In this document: positions 1-7,531 of the stretch, one piece after another
Layout of the letters: the number at the start of each line of letters is the position of its first letter
How positions within the stretch are numbered: position 1 is the stretch's first letter
Origin: Lachnospiraceae bacterium UBA7598
Lineage (GTDB): Bacteria; Bacillota; Clostridia; Lachnospirales; Lachnospiraceae
NCBI GenBank assembly: GCA_002474415.1
Contig: DLQV01000164.1
Span: 1-11,352, forward strand
Length of the DNA: 11,352 nt
Direction: 5' to 3'
Notes under the pieces: generated by a model
The model's input: the letters and a program-made list of their open reading frames with translations, nothing else
Told to the model about the DNA's origin: nothing
Databases searched by the model: none
Translations under genes and position numbers: made by a program

Positions 1-3000
1 AAGGAAGTGGCAAACTCGGGTAATAACACAATAGCAGATTATAATATACAAAAGGGAGCAACCTTGACCTTGGAAAGCAAAAGCTCTTCAGTACAGGCTG
101 CCGGTTCTGGTACAGAAGAAGACCCATATATAATCAGCAGTACAGCGGAACTCAAGGGAATACTTGATGGTAATAAAGCAGAAATATATTACAAATTATC
201 AGATGATTTTGACAATACATACGTGCTTACGGAGAGTCTTTCACAGTTTCATGGAAATCTGGATGGTAATGGAAAGACCATTAATGTAAATATTGACAAT
301 ACAAGTAATCGTGAATATACAGGCTTATTTACGGTAAATGACGGACAGATTTCAAATCTTAATGTAGACGGAAAGCTACAAGGAAATTCTTCCCCTACAG
401 GTGGAATTTGTGCCTATATGTATGACCCGGGAGTTATCTCGAATTGTAATAACTATGCAGAAGTGATTGGAAATGAAGACGTAGGTGGAATATGTGGATA
501 TAATTATGATTCAGAAGGAAGTATTTTACAATGTAATAATTATGGAAACATTTCAGGTGATAAAATAGTAGGTGGCATTTGTGGTGTAAATAATGGTACT
601 GTAAAAGGCTGTGAAAATAGTGGCAATGTTACAGCAAAACGCCACTATGCAGAGGCAATAGTGGCAAAGAATGGTAATGAATACAATGATGCAATAGTTG
701 AGAGCTGCTCAAATAAAGGAAATGTAACATGTGAATCTTATAAGGAATATACCGGTTATGATAACAGCCGGATGGCATATTATAAAGAAGGTGATAGTTC
801 TTATGAGGTTATTGGAAAAGTGGGAAATGCCTGGCATCAGATTCATTATGAGGATTCTTCGTTTAAAACTAAAACAAATAATAAAAATATCTCAGTAAGC
901 CTTGAACCGGAAATTGTATCAGATGGTAAGTTGCTGAAATTTACAGTTTCAATTACCAATAGTACATCCGATACAATATCGGAGGCGAAAGTCACAGTCT
1001 GTGGCGATACAGAGCTTAGTGGTTGTGACAGAAGTACCAATAGGACAAATGCTAGTAATTCCATAATGACTATGAGTTATAACAGTATAACATTCCTTGC
1101 TTTTTCAAAAGATACAGGATTCAGAATAGTTAACACTGATTATAATCATTATAGTTATATAGATGCACCACAAGTGAATGAAAAGTGTGACTCAGCTTAC
1201 TCCGCTCAGTGGAATATCGATTCCATTGCAGGAAATGAGACAGTTACCCGCACATTCTATATGGGTTGCACTGAGGGTGAGAATCTTTCAGATGCTGACT
1301 TAAATAAAATAGTAAATGCAGCAGCTCATACACATGAGTGGAAGTATTCTGTTAATGGAAATAAAATGGAGGTATATTGCGCTGTAGAAGGGTGTCCATC
1401 CGGAACAAGTGAATCAAATAAAAGTGCACTTACATTGACTGCAACGAATGCTGATTATTCGGGGCAGGCATACAACGGTGCAGTAGTTGAAGATAATATT
1501 TCAAGCCATACAGGTCAGACTGTGCATGTTACTTACGTAGGGTGTGGTGATACAACGTATGCGGAAAGCGCAACAGCCCCAACGAATGCCGGAAGCTATA
1601 TGGTAAAAGTTGCCATTGGTAGTGAAACTTTAACTGCACCATTTGAAATTCTTCCAGAAGAAATGAAAGACGCTACGTTTGAATTCGATCATGAGCAGTT
1701 TGAGTACAACGGAGCCGAACATTCACCAAGCATTACCGTGAAGAACGGAGATGTGACGCTTGAAGAAGGCAAGGATTATACGGTTGCTGGAAAGCGCTCG
1801 GCAACATTAATCGGTGAGTATTCGATCACGATCACAGGAAAAGGCAATTATACAGGAACATTTACAAAGACCTGGAAGATCACAAAGAAATTGATAAATT
1901 CGGATCTGATTAACATTACAAACAACTCTTTCACTTATGATGGAAAGCCGCATGTTGCAACCGTATCCGTGAATGATCTTGAAGGTGTAACGATCACATA
2001 CAGTGAGAGCGAGAATGGAACCTATAAACCGGAAGCACCGAACTATACAAGTGTCGGAACACACAAGGTTTATTATAAGATCGAGAAGGAAGGCTATGAG
2101 CCTGCAACCGGAAGTTTTGATCTTACAATTTTGGAAGGTACAACACATCACGATATCAAGACGACAGACAGCGAACATGGCAGGGTTTCAACTTCCCGAA
2201 CAGATGCCGGATGGGGAGCAGAGGTAACCTTGACCGCGACACCGGATGCCGGATACCGATTCAAAGAGTGGAAGGTTGTCAAAGGCGAAAACATTACGAT
2301 TACAAATAACCGATTTGTGATGCCGGATGAAGAAGTAGAAATTCAGGCTGTATTTGAACAGATTCCGAGTTCATCGGGCGGATCGGGAAGCACTCCGGAG
2401 GAAAGCAGGCCGGGCAATAAGGAAGATTATAAAGTTCCGGTCAAGAATGAAGATACCGTACAGGTGGATGTAGCGATTACCGATGGTAAAGCAGAGGTGT
2501 CCGATATTACGGAGGATACTTTGAATTCCGTTATCAACAATCAAAACAAGGAATCAAAGGTGGATACGATTTCCATTGATCTCTCCGGAGCAAAGCAGAC
2601 CGTAACAGCGGTTTCTCTGTCTAAGACAACGGTTAAAGCGTTGCGTGACGCTGTTTCCGATCAGAAGAATGGAATCAATTCGACAACAATTGCGTTAAGT
2701 AATGCGACGGTAACGCTGGATGCCAAGACACTTCAGACTTTGGAGGAACAGGCAAAGGGATCACAGATCGAGCTGGTTGTAGAAGATACGAAGCAGAATA
2801 ATCTGAATGTCGAGCAGAAGAAAGCACTTGAGCAGCATCGGGTTGCAACGACATTCGAGGCATACTTAGTCAGCGACGGAGAGCGTATCCATGATTTCAA
2901 CGGCGGCAATGCTGTGGTTGCAGTCGGGTTTGCACCGGAAGCCGGAAGAGATGCAAGATACTATCACGTAGTTTATGTGGCAGAAGATGGTAAACTGACA

Positions 3001-3708
3001 TACTATAAGACAAGATGCAAGAACGGAAAGATTGAGTTCACCACAACGCATTTTTCCGATTATGCGATCGTATACGATGACAGTGAGAAGAACGACACAG
3101 ATGTAGACAATTCCGGCAAGGATGTGTCAATCACAGTGGATTCTTCCTATGCGGCACTTCGCCTTCGCGTGACCAAATCCACAAAGACAGGCAATGTCCT
3201 CAAGTGGGCGAAGTACACCGGAGCGGACGGATACGTGGTATATGGTAACAAGTGCAATACCGGCTCGAACAAGTACAAGCTTGTCAGGATTGCCACGGTA
3301 AATGGCGATAAGACATCTTATACCAACAAGAATCTTACGAAGGGAACCTATTACAAATATTATGTGAAGGCATACAAGCTTGTGGACGGCAGGAAAGTAT
3401 GGCTTGCAGCTTCTAAGGTTATTCATGTGACAACAGGCGGAGGCAAGTACGGGAATGCCAAGGGTGTGAGCGTGAATAAGTCAGGCGTTACACTCACGGC
3501 TGGTAAGAGTGCGACGATTCAGGCAAAGCAGATCGAGGAAAAGTGCCCGATCAAGCATCATGCTGATATCAGGTATGAGAGTACGGACCAATCGGTCGCA
3601 ACCGTAAATAAGAACGGAGTTATTAAGGCGAAGAAGACGGGGACGGCATATATCTATGTATATGCACAGAACGGTGTCTGTAAGAAAGTCAAAGTAACCG
3701 TGAAATAA
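1..3708 (+). CDS. Large modular cell-surface/secreted protein, 5'-truncated (GLUG, MBG-like, InlB-B-like, FN3, Big2)
   Basis: The reading frame is open from base 1, so the GTG at 7 is an internal Val codon, not a start; the signal peptide and true N-terminus lie outside. Counting from that codon as residue 1: residues 34-125 resemble the GTxxDPYxI beta-helix entry motif; 130-245 are GLUG-like repeats (GGICGY, GGICGV, CxNxGNV); 290-420 look Ig-like; 441-463 carry an HTHEW...C...C motif; about 473-549, 555-627 and 634-709 are MBG-like Ig repeats; 712-784 is an InlB-B/bacterial-repeat domain (ATPDAGYRFKEW); 786-808 is a Ser/Gly/Pro linker; about 810-1025 is a module common in Firmicutes surface proteins, ending HFSDYAIVY; 1053-1143 is FN3-like; 1150-1232 is Big2-like. 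There is no LPXTG motif or C-terminal membrane segment, so any anchor must be upstream or non-covalent. Adhesion or matrix binding is an inference; no catalytic motif is visible. Codon use in the first 1640 bases is much more AT-rich than in the rest. Confidence 0.85.
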   Translation, partial: KEVANSGNNTIADYNIQKGATLTLESKSSSVQAAGSGTEEDPYIISSTAELKGILDGNKAEIYYKLSDDFDNTYVLTESLSQFHGNLDGNGKTINVNIDNTSNREYTGLFTVNDGQISNLNVDGKLQGNSSPTGGICAYMYDPGVISNCNNYAEVIGNEDVGGICGYNYDSEGSILQCNNYGNISGDKIVGGICGVNNGTVKGCENSGNVTAKRHYAEAIVAKNGNEYNDAIVESCSNKGNVTCESYKEYTGYDNSRMAYYKEGDSSYEVIGKVGNAWHQIHYEDSSFKTKTNNKNISVSLEPEIVSDGKLLKFTVSITNSTSDTISEAKVTVCGDTELSGCDRSTNRTNASNSIMTMSYNSITFLAFSKDTGFRIVNTDYNHYSYIDAPQVNEKCDSAYSAQWNIDSIAGNETVTRTFYMGCTEGENLSDADLNKIVNAAAHTHEWKYSVNGNKMEVYCAVEGCPSGTSESNKSALTLTATNADYSGQAYNGAVVEDNISSHTGQTVHVTYVGCGDTTYAESATAPTNAGSYMVKVAIGSETLTAPFEILPEEMKDATFEFDHEQFEYNGAEHSPSITVKNGDVTLEEGKDYTVAGKRSATLIGEYSITITGKGNYTGTFTKTWKITKKLINSDLINITNNSFTYDGKPHVATVSVNDLEGVTITYSESENGTYKPEAPNYTSVGTHKVYYKIEKEGYEPATGSFDLTILEGTTHHDIKTTDSEHGRVSTSRTDAGWGAEVTLTATPDAGYRFKEWKVVKGENITITNNRFVMPDEEVEIQAVFEQIPSSSGGSGSTPEESRPGNKEDYKVPVKNEDTVQVDVAITDGKAEVSDITEDTLNSVINNQNKESKVDTISIDLSGAKQTVTAVSLSKTTVKALRDAVSDQKNGINSTTIALSNATVTLDAKTLQTLEEQAKGSQIELVVEDTKQNNLNVEQKKALEQHRVATTFEAYLVSDGERIHDFNGGNAVVAVGFAPEAGRDARYYHVVYVAEDGKLTYYKTRCKNGKIEFTTTHFSDYAIVYDDSEKNDTDVDNSGKDVSITVDSSYAALRLRVTKSTKTGNVLKWAKYTGADGYVVYGNKCNTGSNKYKLVRIATVNGDKTSYTNKNLTKGTYYKYYVKAYKLVDGRKVWLAASKVIHVTTGGGKYGNAKGVSVNKSGVTLTAGKSATIQAKQIEEKCPIKHHADIRYESTDQSVATVNKNGVIKAKKTGTAYIYVYAQNGVCKKVKVTVK

Positions 3709-3745
3709 TGTCAAACATGCTTAGGATGGTTTGTGGTGACGATGG

Positions 3746-3774
3746 AAGTCCCCGGCAGGAATGCCGGGGATTTT
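3746..3774 (+). terminator. Intrinsic terminator after the surface-protein gene
   Basis: A perfect 9-bp stem, TCCCCGGCA (3749-3757) with TGCCGGGGA (3762-3770), closes a GGAA tetraloop and is followed by TTTT (3771-3774). Upstream A/G residues (3745-3748) can pair with the T run and extend the stem. It starts 38 nt after the stop codon. The T-run lies only on the + strand side, so it should end + strand transcripts and insulate the downstream nucleotide-biosynthesis unit. Confidence 0.88.
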
Positions 3775-3786
3775 ATGATTCGCGCA

Positions 3787-3815
3787 TTGAAAACCCACCG
3801 GAAGTATGCTAAAAT
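3787..3815 (+). promoter_or_regulatory. Putative sigma-A promoter for pyrE and following genes
   Basis: TTGAAA (3787-3792) is separated by exactly 17 nt from TAAAAT (3810-3815), each one mismatch from the vegetative consensus. The expected transcription start is near 3822, giving a leader of about 56 nt before the pyrE ATG. It sits directly after the terminator, as expected for a new transcription unit. The upstream in-frame ATG at 3806 falls between the -35 and -10 boxes, so it should not be in the transcript. Confidence 0.7.
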
Positions 3816-3838
3816 TTAATAGAAAACTGCGAAATAAC

Positions 3839-3855
3839 AAGGGCAGAATGCCTTT
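3839..3855 (+). promoter_or_regulatory. Small hairpin in the pyrE leader
   Basis: AAGGGCA (3839-3845) can pair with TGCCTTT (3849-3855) across a GAA loop, giving 7 bp including one G-U pair. It lies between the putative start of transcription and the ribosome binding site, six bases upstream of the latter, with a run of four T at 3853-3856. It may stabilise the mRNA end or act as a weak attenuator. The stem is short and could be chance; function is inferred only. Confidence 0.3.
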
Positions 3856-3861
3856 TGATAC

Positions 3862-3868
3862 AGGAGGA
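3862..3868 (+). promoter_or_regulatory. Ribosome binding site that fixes the pyrE start
   Basis: AGGAGGA matches the anti-Shine-Dalgarno sequence and lies 9 nt before the ATG at 3878. The longer in-frame ATG at 3806 has no comparable site and falls inside the promoter, so 3878 is preferred. Confidence 0.85.
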
Positions 3869-3877
3869 AAGTATACA

Positions 3878-4558
3878 ATGGAAAGTTACAAGAGTGAGTT
3901 CATTGAGTTTATGGTAGAGAGTGATGTGCTCAAATTTGGCGATTTTACACTGAAGAGTGGAAGAAAATCGCCATTTTTTATGAATGCAGGTGCATACGTG
4001 ACAGGTTCCCAGTTAAAGAAACTCGGAGAGTATTATGCAAAGGCGATCCACGCTAATTACGGGGATGACTTTGATGTATTATTCGGACCGGCATACAAGG
4101 GAATTCCACTGGCGGTTGTCACCGCAATTGCATTCAGTGAATTGTACGGAAAAGAGATCCGTTACTGCAGTGACCGCAAGGAAGCCAAGGATCACGGGGC
4201 AGACAAAGGCGGATTTTTGGGAAGCAGCTTAAAAGATGGAGACCGCGTGGTGATGATCGAGGATGTGACGACATCCGGCAAGTCCATGGAAGAAACCGTT
4301 CCAAAAGTACGCGGGGCTGCAAACGTTGAGATTGTTGGTCTTATGGTCAGCTTAAACCGTATGGAAGTCGGACAGGGCGGCGTAAAGAGCGCACTTGATG
4401 AAATTCATGAGAAGTATGGTTTTGAGGGAAAAGCAATTGTTACCATGGAAGAAGTGGTAGAGCATTTATATAATCGGGAATGTCAGGGCAGAATTGTAAT
4501 TGATGACACGATCAAGAAAGCAATCGACGCCTATTATGAACAGTATGGATGTAAATAA
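3878..4558 (+). CDS. pyrE: Orotate phosphoribosyltransferase PyrE
   Basis: This 226-residue cytosolic enzyme transfers the phosphoribosyl group of PRPP to orotate to make OMP, the fifth step of UMP synthesis. Visible motifs are the orotate/PRPP-contacting SPFFMNAG (31-38), FGPAYKGIPLA (69-79), the mobile catalytic loop RKEAKDHG (100-107) and the PRPP-binding signature VVMIEDVTTSGKS (124-136). Length fits the bacterial family (about 210-230 aa). The start at 3878 is chosen for its AGGAGGA site; the in-frame ATG at 3806 would add 24 unrelated residues read from promoter DNA. It is the first gene of the unit and no other pyr gene is in the window, so its coupling to purine genes is notable. A promoter and a possible small leader hairpin lie directly upstream. 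Identification is firm. Confidence 0.96.
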   Translation: MESYKSEFIEFMVESDVLKFGDFTLKSGRKSPFFMNAGAYVTGSQLKKLGEYYAKAIHANYGDDFDVLFGPAYKGIPLAVVTAIAFSELYGKEIRYCSDRKEAKDHGADKGGFLGSSLKDGDRVVMIEDVTTSGKSMEETVPKVRGAANVEIVGLMVSLNRMEVGQGGVKSALDEIHEKYGFEGKAIVTMEEVVEHLYNRECQGRIVIDDTIKKAIDAYYEQYGCK

Positions 4559-4588
4559 GCAAAAAGATTGTAGGAAAGAGAGACGCAT

Positions 4589-4915
4589 ATGAGAAACCGG
4601 AGAAGACGTGGCTATAAATTTACCGAGAAAAAACATTCCAGACAGGGAATACTGGCCACGGTATTAGCGCTTGCTCTTCTGATATGGTATCTTGTGTTCC
4701 TGAAGTTTGCTTTTCAGGGAGGCGGTTCGCTGTCGGTTTATTATGGGAGCGCAGGAGTCATTGCGATGATCGCCACATTTGTTGTGCTTGTCATCGCAGC
4801 CAAAAGTCTGCGGGAAGAAGATTCCTTCCAGTTGTTTCCGAGGCTGGGACTGGGGCTGACCTTTTTGGATATGGTCTGCTGGATCGGAACCTATATCTGG
4901 GGATTTTTGGGATAA
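4589..4915 (+). CDS. Small three-helix membrane protein (DUF6142-like), function unknown
   Basis: This is a 108-residue protein with a very basic N-terminus (MRNRRRRGYKFTEKKHSRQG) and three hydrophobic segments at about 21-42, 54-74 and 86-107. The positive-inside rule places the N-terminus in the cytoplasm. It has no signal-peptide cleavage pattern, enzyme motif or recognisable catalytic residue. The YKFTEKKHS opening followed by a short membrane protein resembles a Lachnospiraceae family I recall as DUF6142; that is recalled, not searched. It starts 30 nt after pyrE with an AGGAAAGAG site (4572-4580) and ends 24 nt before the M29 gene, so it is probably co-transcribed with both. The context suggests no specific role. 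The ORF is convincing from its RBS, spacing and clean membrane topology. Confidence 0.8.
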   Translation: MRNRRRRGYKFTEKKHSRQGILATVLALALLIWYLVFLKFAFQGGGSLSVYYGSAGVIAMIATFVVLVIAAKSLREEDSFQLFPRLGLGLTFLDMVCWIGTYIWGFLG

Positions 4916-4924
4916 AAAATGGTA

Positions 4925-4931
4925 AGAAGGA
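4925..4931 (+). promoter_or_regulatory. Ribosome binding site that fixes the M29 peptidase start
   Basis: AGAAGGA lies 8 nt before the ATG at 4940. The alternative in-frame ATG at 4919, seven codons upstream, is preceded by TTTTGGGATAAAAA with no purine-rich site at proper distance, and its extra residues overlap this RBS. The start at 4940 is therefore preferred. Confidence 0.65.
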
Positions 4932-4939
4932 AACAAAAT

Positions 4940-6979
4940 ATGAGCTTTAGAGAGATCAATCACAAAAATAATGAGGAATACTGGGAACGGCTGGAACTTG
5001 TGATGGAGCGCATTGAGACGGTCAGCGAAGAGGAAGCGTTCGGCGTGGAAGAACTGTACCGGGGATATTTCTTTGAAATGTCGGAACTGTTTCTGGTTCT
5101 GTATAAGTTAGCAGAAGCGTCCCTGACCGGACAGCTGGCAGAGATTTCTACTCTGGAAGGGAAAAAGATCAATCGCCGTCTGTATCTGGATGTGCAGGAA
5201 GATTATGCGGACAGTTATGCAAACCCGGCATATGCTGTCAGCAAGATCGGCTGGGAATACGGACCGATGCTCTCGGCACTGGATGCCAGACTGCATGGAA
5301 TTTACAGCAGTTGTATGGAAGGAAACATCCGTTATCTGTGTATTTATGCGGAACTGTTTATTGAGATCTACAACTGTTTTGAGGATGCACAGAATCTGAA
5401 TGTGCAAGAGATCAGAAAATGCATTTATTCTTTTATGCATGATTATACAGAGATTTTTAACGCAGATGCGATCTGCAGACTGATCGATCCGGAATATGAC
5501 TATTTCACACAGATCGTGATGGAAGCGGATCTGGATAATCCGGCATATCTGTACCGTTATGGTCTGTATATCGGAAAAGATGAGACGGAGTCTGCGCATT
5601 TTCTGCATTCCCTGACCAAGCAGCAGATGCAGGCAATGGCGGATACATTTACCGAAGGATATCGGATCGGATTTGAAACAACCGGAAAAGATATTTCAAA
5701 AAAGTCGGTAGTGGAGATCCGTTATCCGCTGGGATTCGAGCGTATGGTACGTGCTGCCGTTCACAATTTTAAAAAGATCGGATTGCAGCCGGTGCTGCGT
5801 CCGTATTCCATTTCTTTGAACAAGCAGTTTACGTACGATCACAAAGAGGACCGCGGGCTGTGGCTGGATAAGGCCCTCATCGAGCGGGGACTTGAGGTTG
5901 ACCGTACCGTCTGGGAAAAACACAAAGCGATTGCTCCAAATTACGGAGGACCGGCAGTGATCGAAATTTTCGGGACAAAGCCGTTTTCGCCGGAGCAGAA
6001 AGAGGAGCGTGTTACCTATACCGACAAACAGCGGGAAATCGATGTGTATGAGCGCAGTGAGAAGAGCCAGCTGATCAATCATTATATTCACGGAGAGGAA
6101 CGCAGTTTTACGATTATTGCTTATCCGGTTCCGTCCATTGGAGAAAAATACGAAGAAATTTTTGCGGAAACGGTGCATATCAATACGCTTGATTATATGC
6201 TTTACCGCAATATGCAGCAGAAGATCATTGATGTGCTGGATACAGCGGACCGTGTGCACATCAAAGGCTGTAACGGAAACCGCACGGATCTGTATGTAAA
6301 GATTCATCCGCTTTCCGATCCTGCCAAAGAGACTGCATTTGAAAACTGTGTGGCAGATGTCAATATTCCGGTCGGGGAAGTGTTCACATCTCCGGTATTA
6401 CAGGGAACGGAAGGAAAGCTGCACGTTACGCAGGTTTATCTTGGGGAATTTCTTTTCAAAAATCTGGAACTGGATTTTGAAAACGGAAGAATTGCAGCGT
6501 ATTCCTGTACAAATTTTGATTCTGAGGATGAAAACCGCAAGTATATCGAGGACAATATTTTGTTCCATCACAAAACACTTCCGATGGGAGAGTTTGCAAT
6601 CGGAACAAATACCACCGCATACCGGATGGCACGGAAATATCAGATCGCGGATAAGCTTCCGATTCTGATTGCGGAAAAGACAGGTCCGCATTTTGCAGTC
6701 GGAGATACTTGTTATACGTACGATGAGGACAACATGACATACAATCCGGATGGAAAAGCGATCATCGCAAGGGACAATGAAATTTCGATCCGGCGCAAAG
6801 AAGATATTTCAAAAGCATATTTTAACTGTCATACCGATATTACGATTCCGTATGATGAGTTAGGAGCGATTACGGTAGTACGTGCAGATGGCACGACGAC
6901 AGATATTATAAGAAACGGGCGGTTTGTCGTTCCGGGAACGGAACCGTTAAATGAGCCGCTGGATGCAATGGAACCATAA
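4940..6979 (+). CDS. M29-type (thermophilic aminopeptidase family) metallopeptidase with long N-terminal extension
   Basis: This 679-residue protein is probably a cytosolic metal-dependent aminopeptidase that removes N-terminal residues from peptides. The C-terminal part, about residues 255-679, matches the M29 (AmpS/PepS/aminopeptidase T) pattern. It has RSFTIIAYPVPS (389-400) and an IKG...TDLYV strand pair (441-453). Candidate dinuclear metal ligands are E480 (GEVFTSP), E551 (MGEFAIG), H584 (GPHFAVG), and H631 and D633 (CHTDITIPYDE), in the family order E, E, H, H, D. Known M29 enzymes have about 370-415 residues. Here roughly 250 residues precede the core; they are mostly charged, predicted-helical and rich in aromatic residues, with no motif I recognise. 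No signal peptide or membrane segment is present. The gene lies 24 nt after the small membrane-protein gene and 29 nt before purE, probably co-transcribed. Family assignment is good; substrate and the extension's role are unknown. Confidence 0.85.
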   Translation: MSFREINHKNNEEYWERLELVMERIETVSEEEAFGVEELYRGYFFEMSELFLVLYKLAEASLTGQLAEISTLEGKKINRRLYLDVQEDYADSYANPAYAVSKIGWEYGPMLSALDARLHGIYSSCMEGNIRYLCIYAELFIEIYNCFEDAQNLNVQEIRKCIYSFMHDYTEIFNADAICRLIDPEYDYFTQIVMEADLDNPAYLYRYGLYIGKDETESAHFLHSLTKQQMQAMADTFTEGYRIGFETTGKDISKKSVVEIRYPLGFERMVRAAVHNFKKIGLQPVLRPYSISLNKQFTYDHKEDRGLWLDKALIERGLEVDRTVWEKHKAIAPNYGGPAVIEIFGTKPFSPEQKEERVTYTDKQREIDVYERSEKSQLINHYIHGEERSFTIIAYPVPSIGEKYEEIFAETVHINTLDYMLYRNMQQKIIDVLDTADRVHIKGCNGNRTDLYVKIHPLSDPAKETAFENCVADVNIPVGEVFTSPVLQGTEGKLHVTQVYLGEFLFKNLELDFENGRIAAYSCTNFDSEDENRKYIEDNILFHHKTLPMGEFAIGTNTTAYRMARKYQIADKLPILIAEKTGPHFAVGDTCYTYDEDNMTYNPDGKAIIARDNEISIRRKEDISKAYFNCHTDITIPYDELGAITVVRADGTTTDIIRNGRFVVPGTEPLNEPLDAMEP

Positions 6980-6985
6980 ATTTTT

Positions 6986-7002
6986 TCACATATAGGAGGA
7001 TA
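6986..7002 (+). repeat. 17-nt repeated translation-initiation segment, copy 1 (before purE)
   Basis: TCACATATAGGAGGATA occurs here and again, identically, at 9264-9280 upstream of purD. Both copies contain the AGGAGGA ribosome binding site and end within 7 nt of the start codon. purM has only a similar ATATTAGGAGGA. Confidence 0.85.
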
Positions 7003-7008
7003 TTTAAA

Positions 7009-7509
7009 ATGGCACAAGTAGGAATTGTAATGGGCAGTGATTCAGATATGCCGATCATGGCAAAGGCAGCAGACATCTTAGACCAGCTGGGCGTCAGCTA
7101 TGAGATGACGATCATTTCCGCACACCGTGAGCCGGATGTATTTTTTGAATATGCAAAGAGTGCGGAGGAAAAAGGATTTAAAGTGATTATTGCAGGTGCA
7201 GGTATGGCAGCACATCTGCCGGGCATGTGCGCAGCAATCTTCCCGATGCCGGTCATCGGAATCCCGATGCACACCACTTCTCTTGGCGGAAGAGATTCTC
7301 TGTACAGTATCGTGCAGATGCCGACCGGTATTCCGGTAGCAACCGTAGCAATCAACGGCGGAGCAAATGCCGGTATTCTTGCAGCAAAGATTCTTGCAAC
7401 CAGTGATGCGGATTTACTTGCTCGCCTGAAAGAGTATTCGAAAAACTTAAAAGAGCAGGTTGAGGCAAAGGATGCCAGACTGCAGGAAGTGGGATATAAG
7501 AACTACTAA
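7009..7509 (+). CDS. purE: N5-carboxyaminoimidazole ribonucleotide mutase PurE (class I)
   Basis: PurE (166 aa, cytosolic) converts N5-CAIR to CAIR in de novo purine synthesis. Visible motifs are the phosphate-binding GSDSD (9-13), SAHR (37-40), AGAGMAAHLPGM (62-73, with the conserved His at 69) and SIVQMPTGIPVATVAI (100-115). Length fits the usual 160-170 residues. The SIVQMP segment and overall pattern fit the bacterial class I form, which normally works with the ATP-dependent PurK; no purK is in the window. AGGAGGA at 6994-7000 supports the ATG at 7009, 29 nt after the peptidase gene. A 100-nt gap holding a candidate promoter separates it from purM. In glycine-rich AGAGMAAH the Met replaces the Gly seen in E. 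coli-type enzymes; my recollection is that this is common in Firmicutes. Confidence 0.95.
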   Translation: MAQVGIVMGSDSDMPIMAKAADILDQLGVSYEMTIISAHREPDVFFEYAKSAEEKGFKVIIAGAGMAAHLPGMCAAIFPMPVIGIPMHTTSLGGRDSLYSIVQMPTGIPVATVAINGGANAGILAAKILATSDADLLARLKEYSKNLKEQVEAKDARLQEVGYKNY

Positions 7510-7531
7510 TTAGATTTATTAACATTTATGA

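Noticed and set aside
7-9. GTG at 7 as the start of the surface protein
   Set aside because: The frame is open through base 1 with no RBS visible, there is no signal peptide after it, and the following residues are mature-protein-like. It is an internal codon of a 5'-truncated gene.
3806-3877. Upstream in-frame ATG as a longer pyrE start
   Set aside because: The ATG lies between the -35 and -10 boxes of the likely promoter, lacks an RBS, and the extra 24 residues are not PyrE-like. The AGGAGGA before 3878 decides the start.
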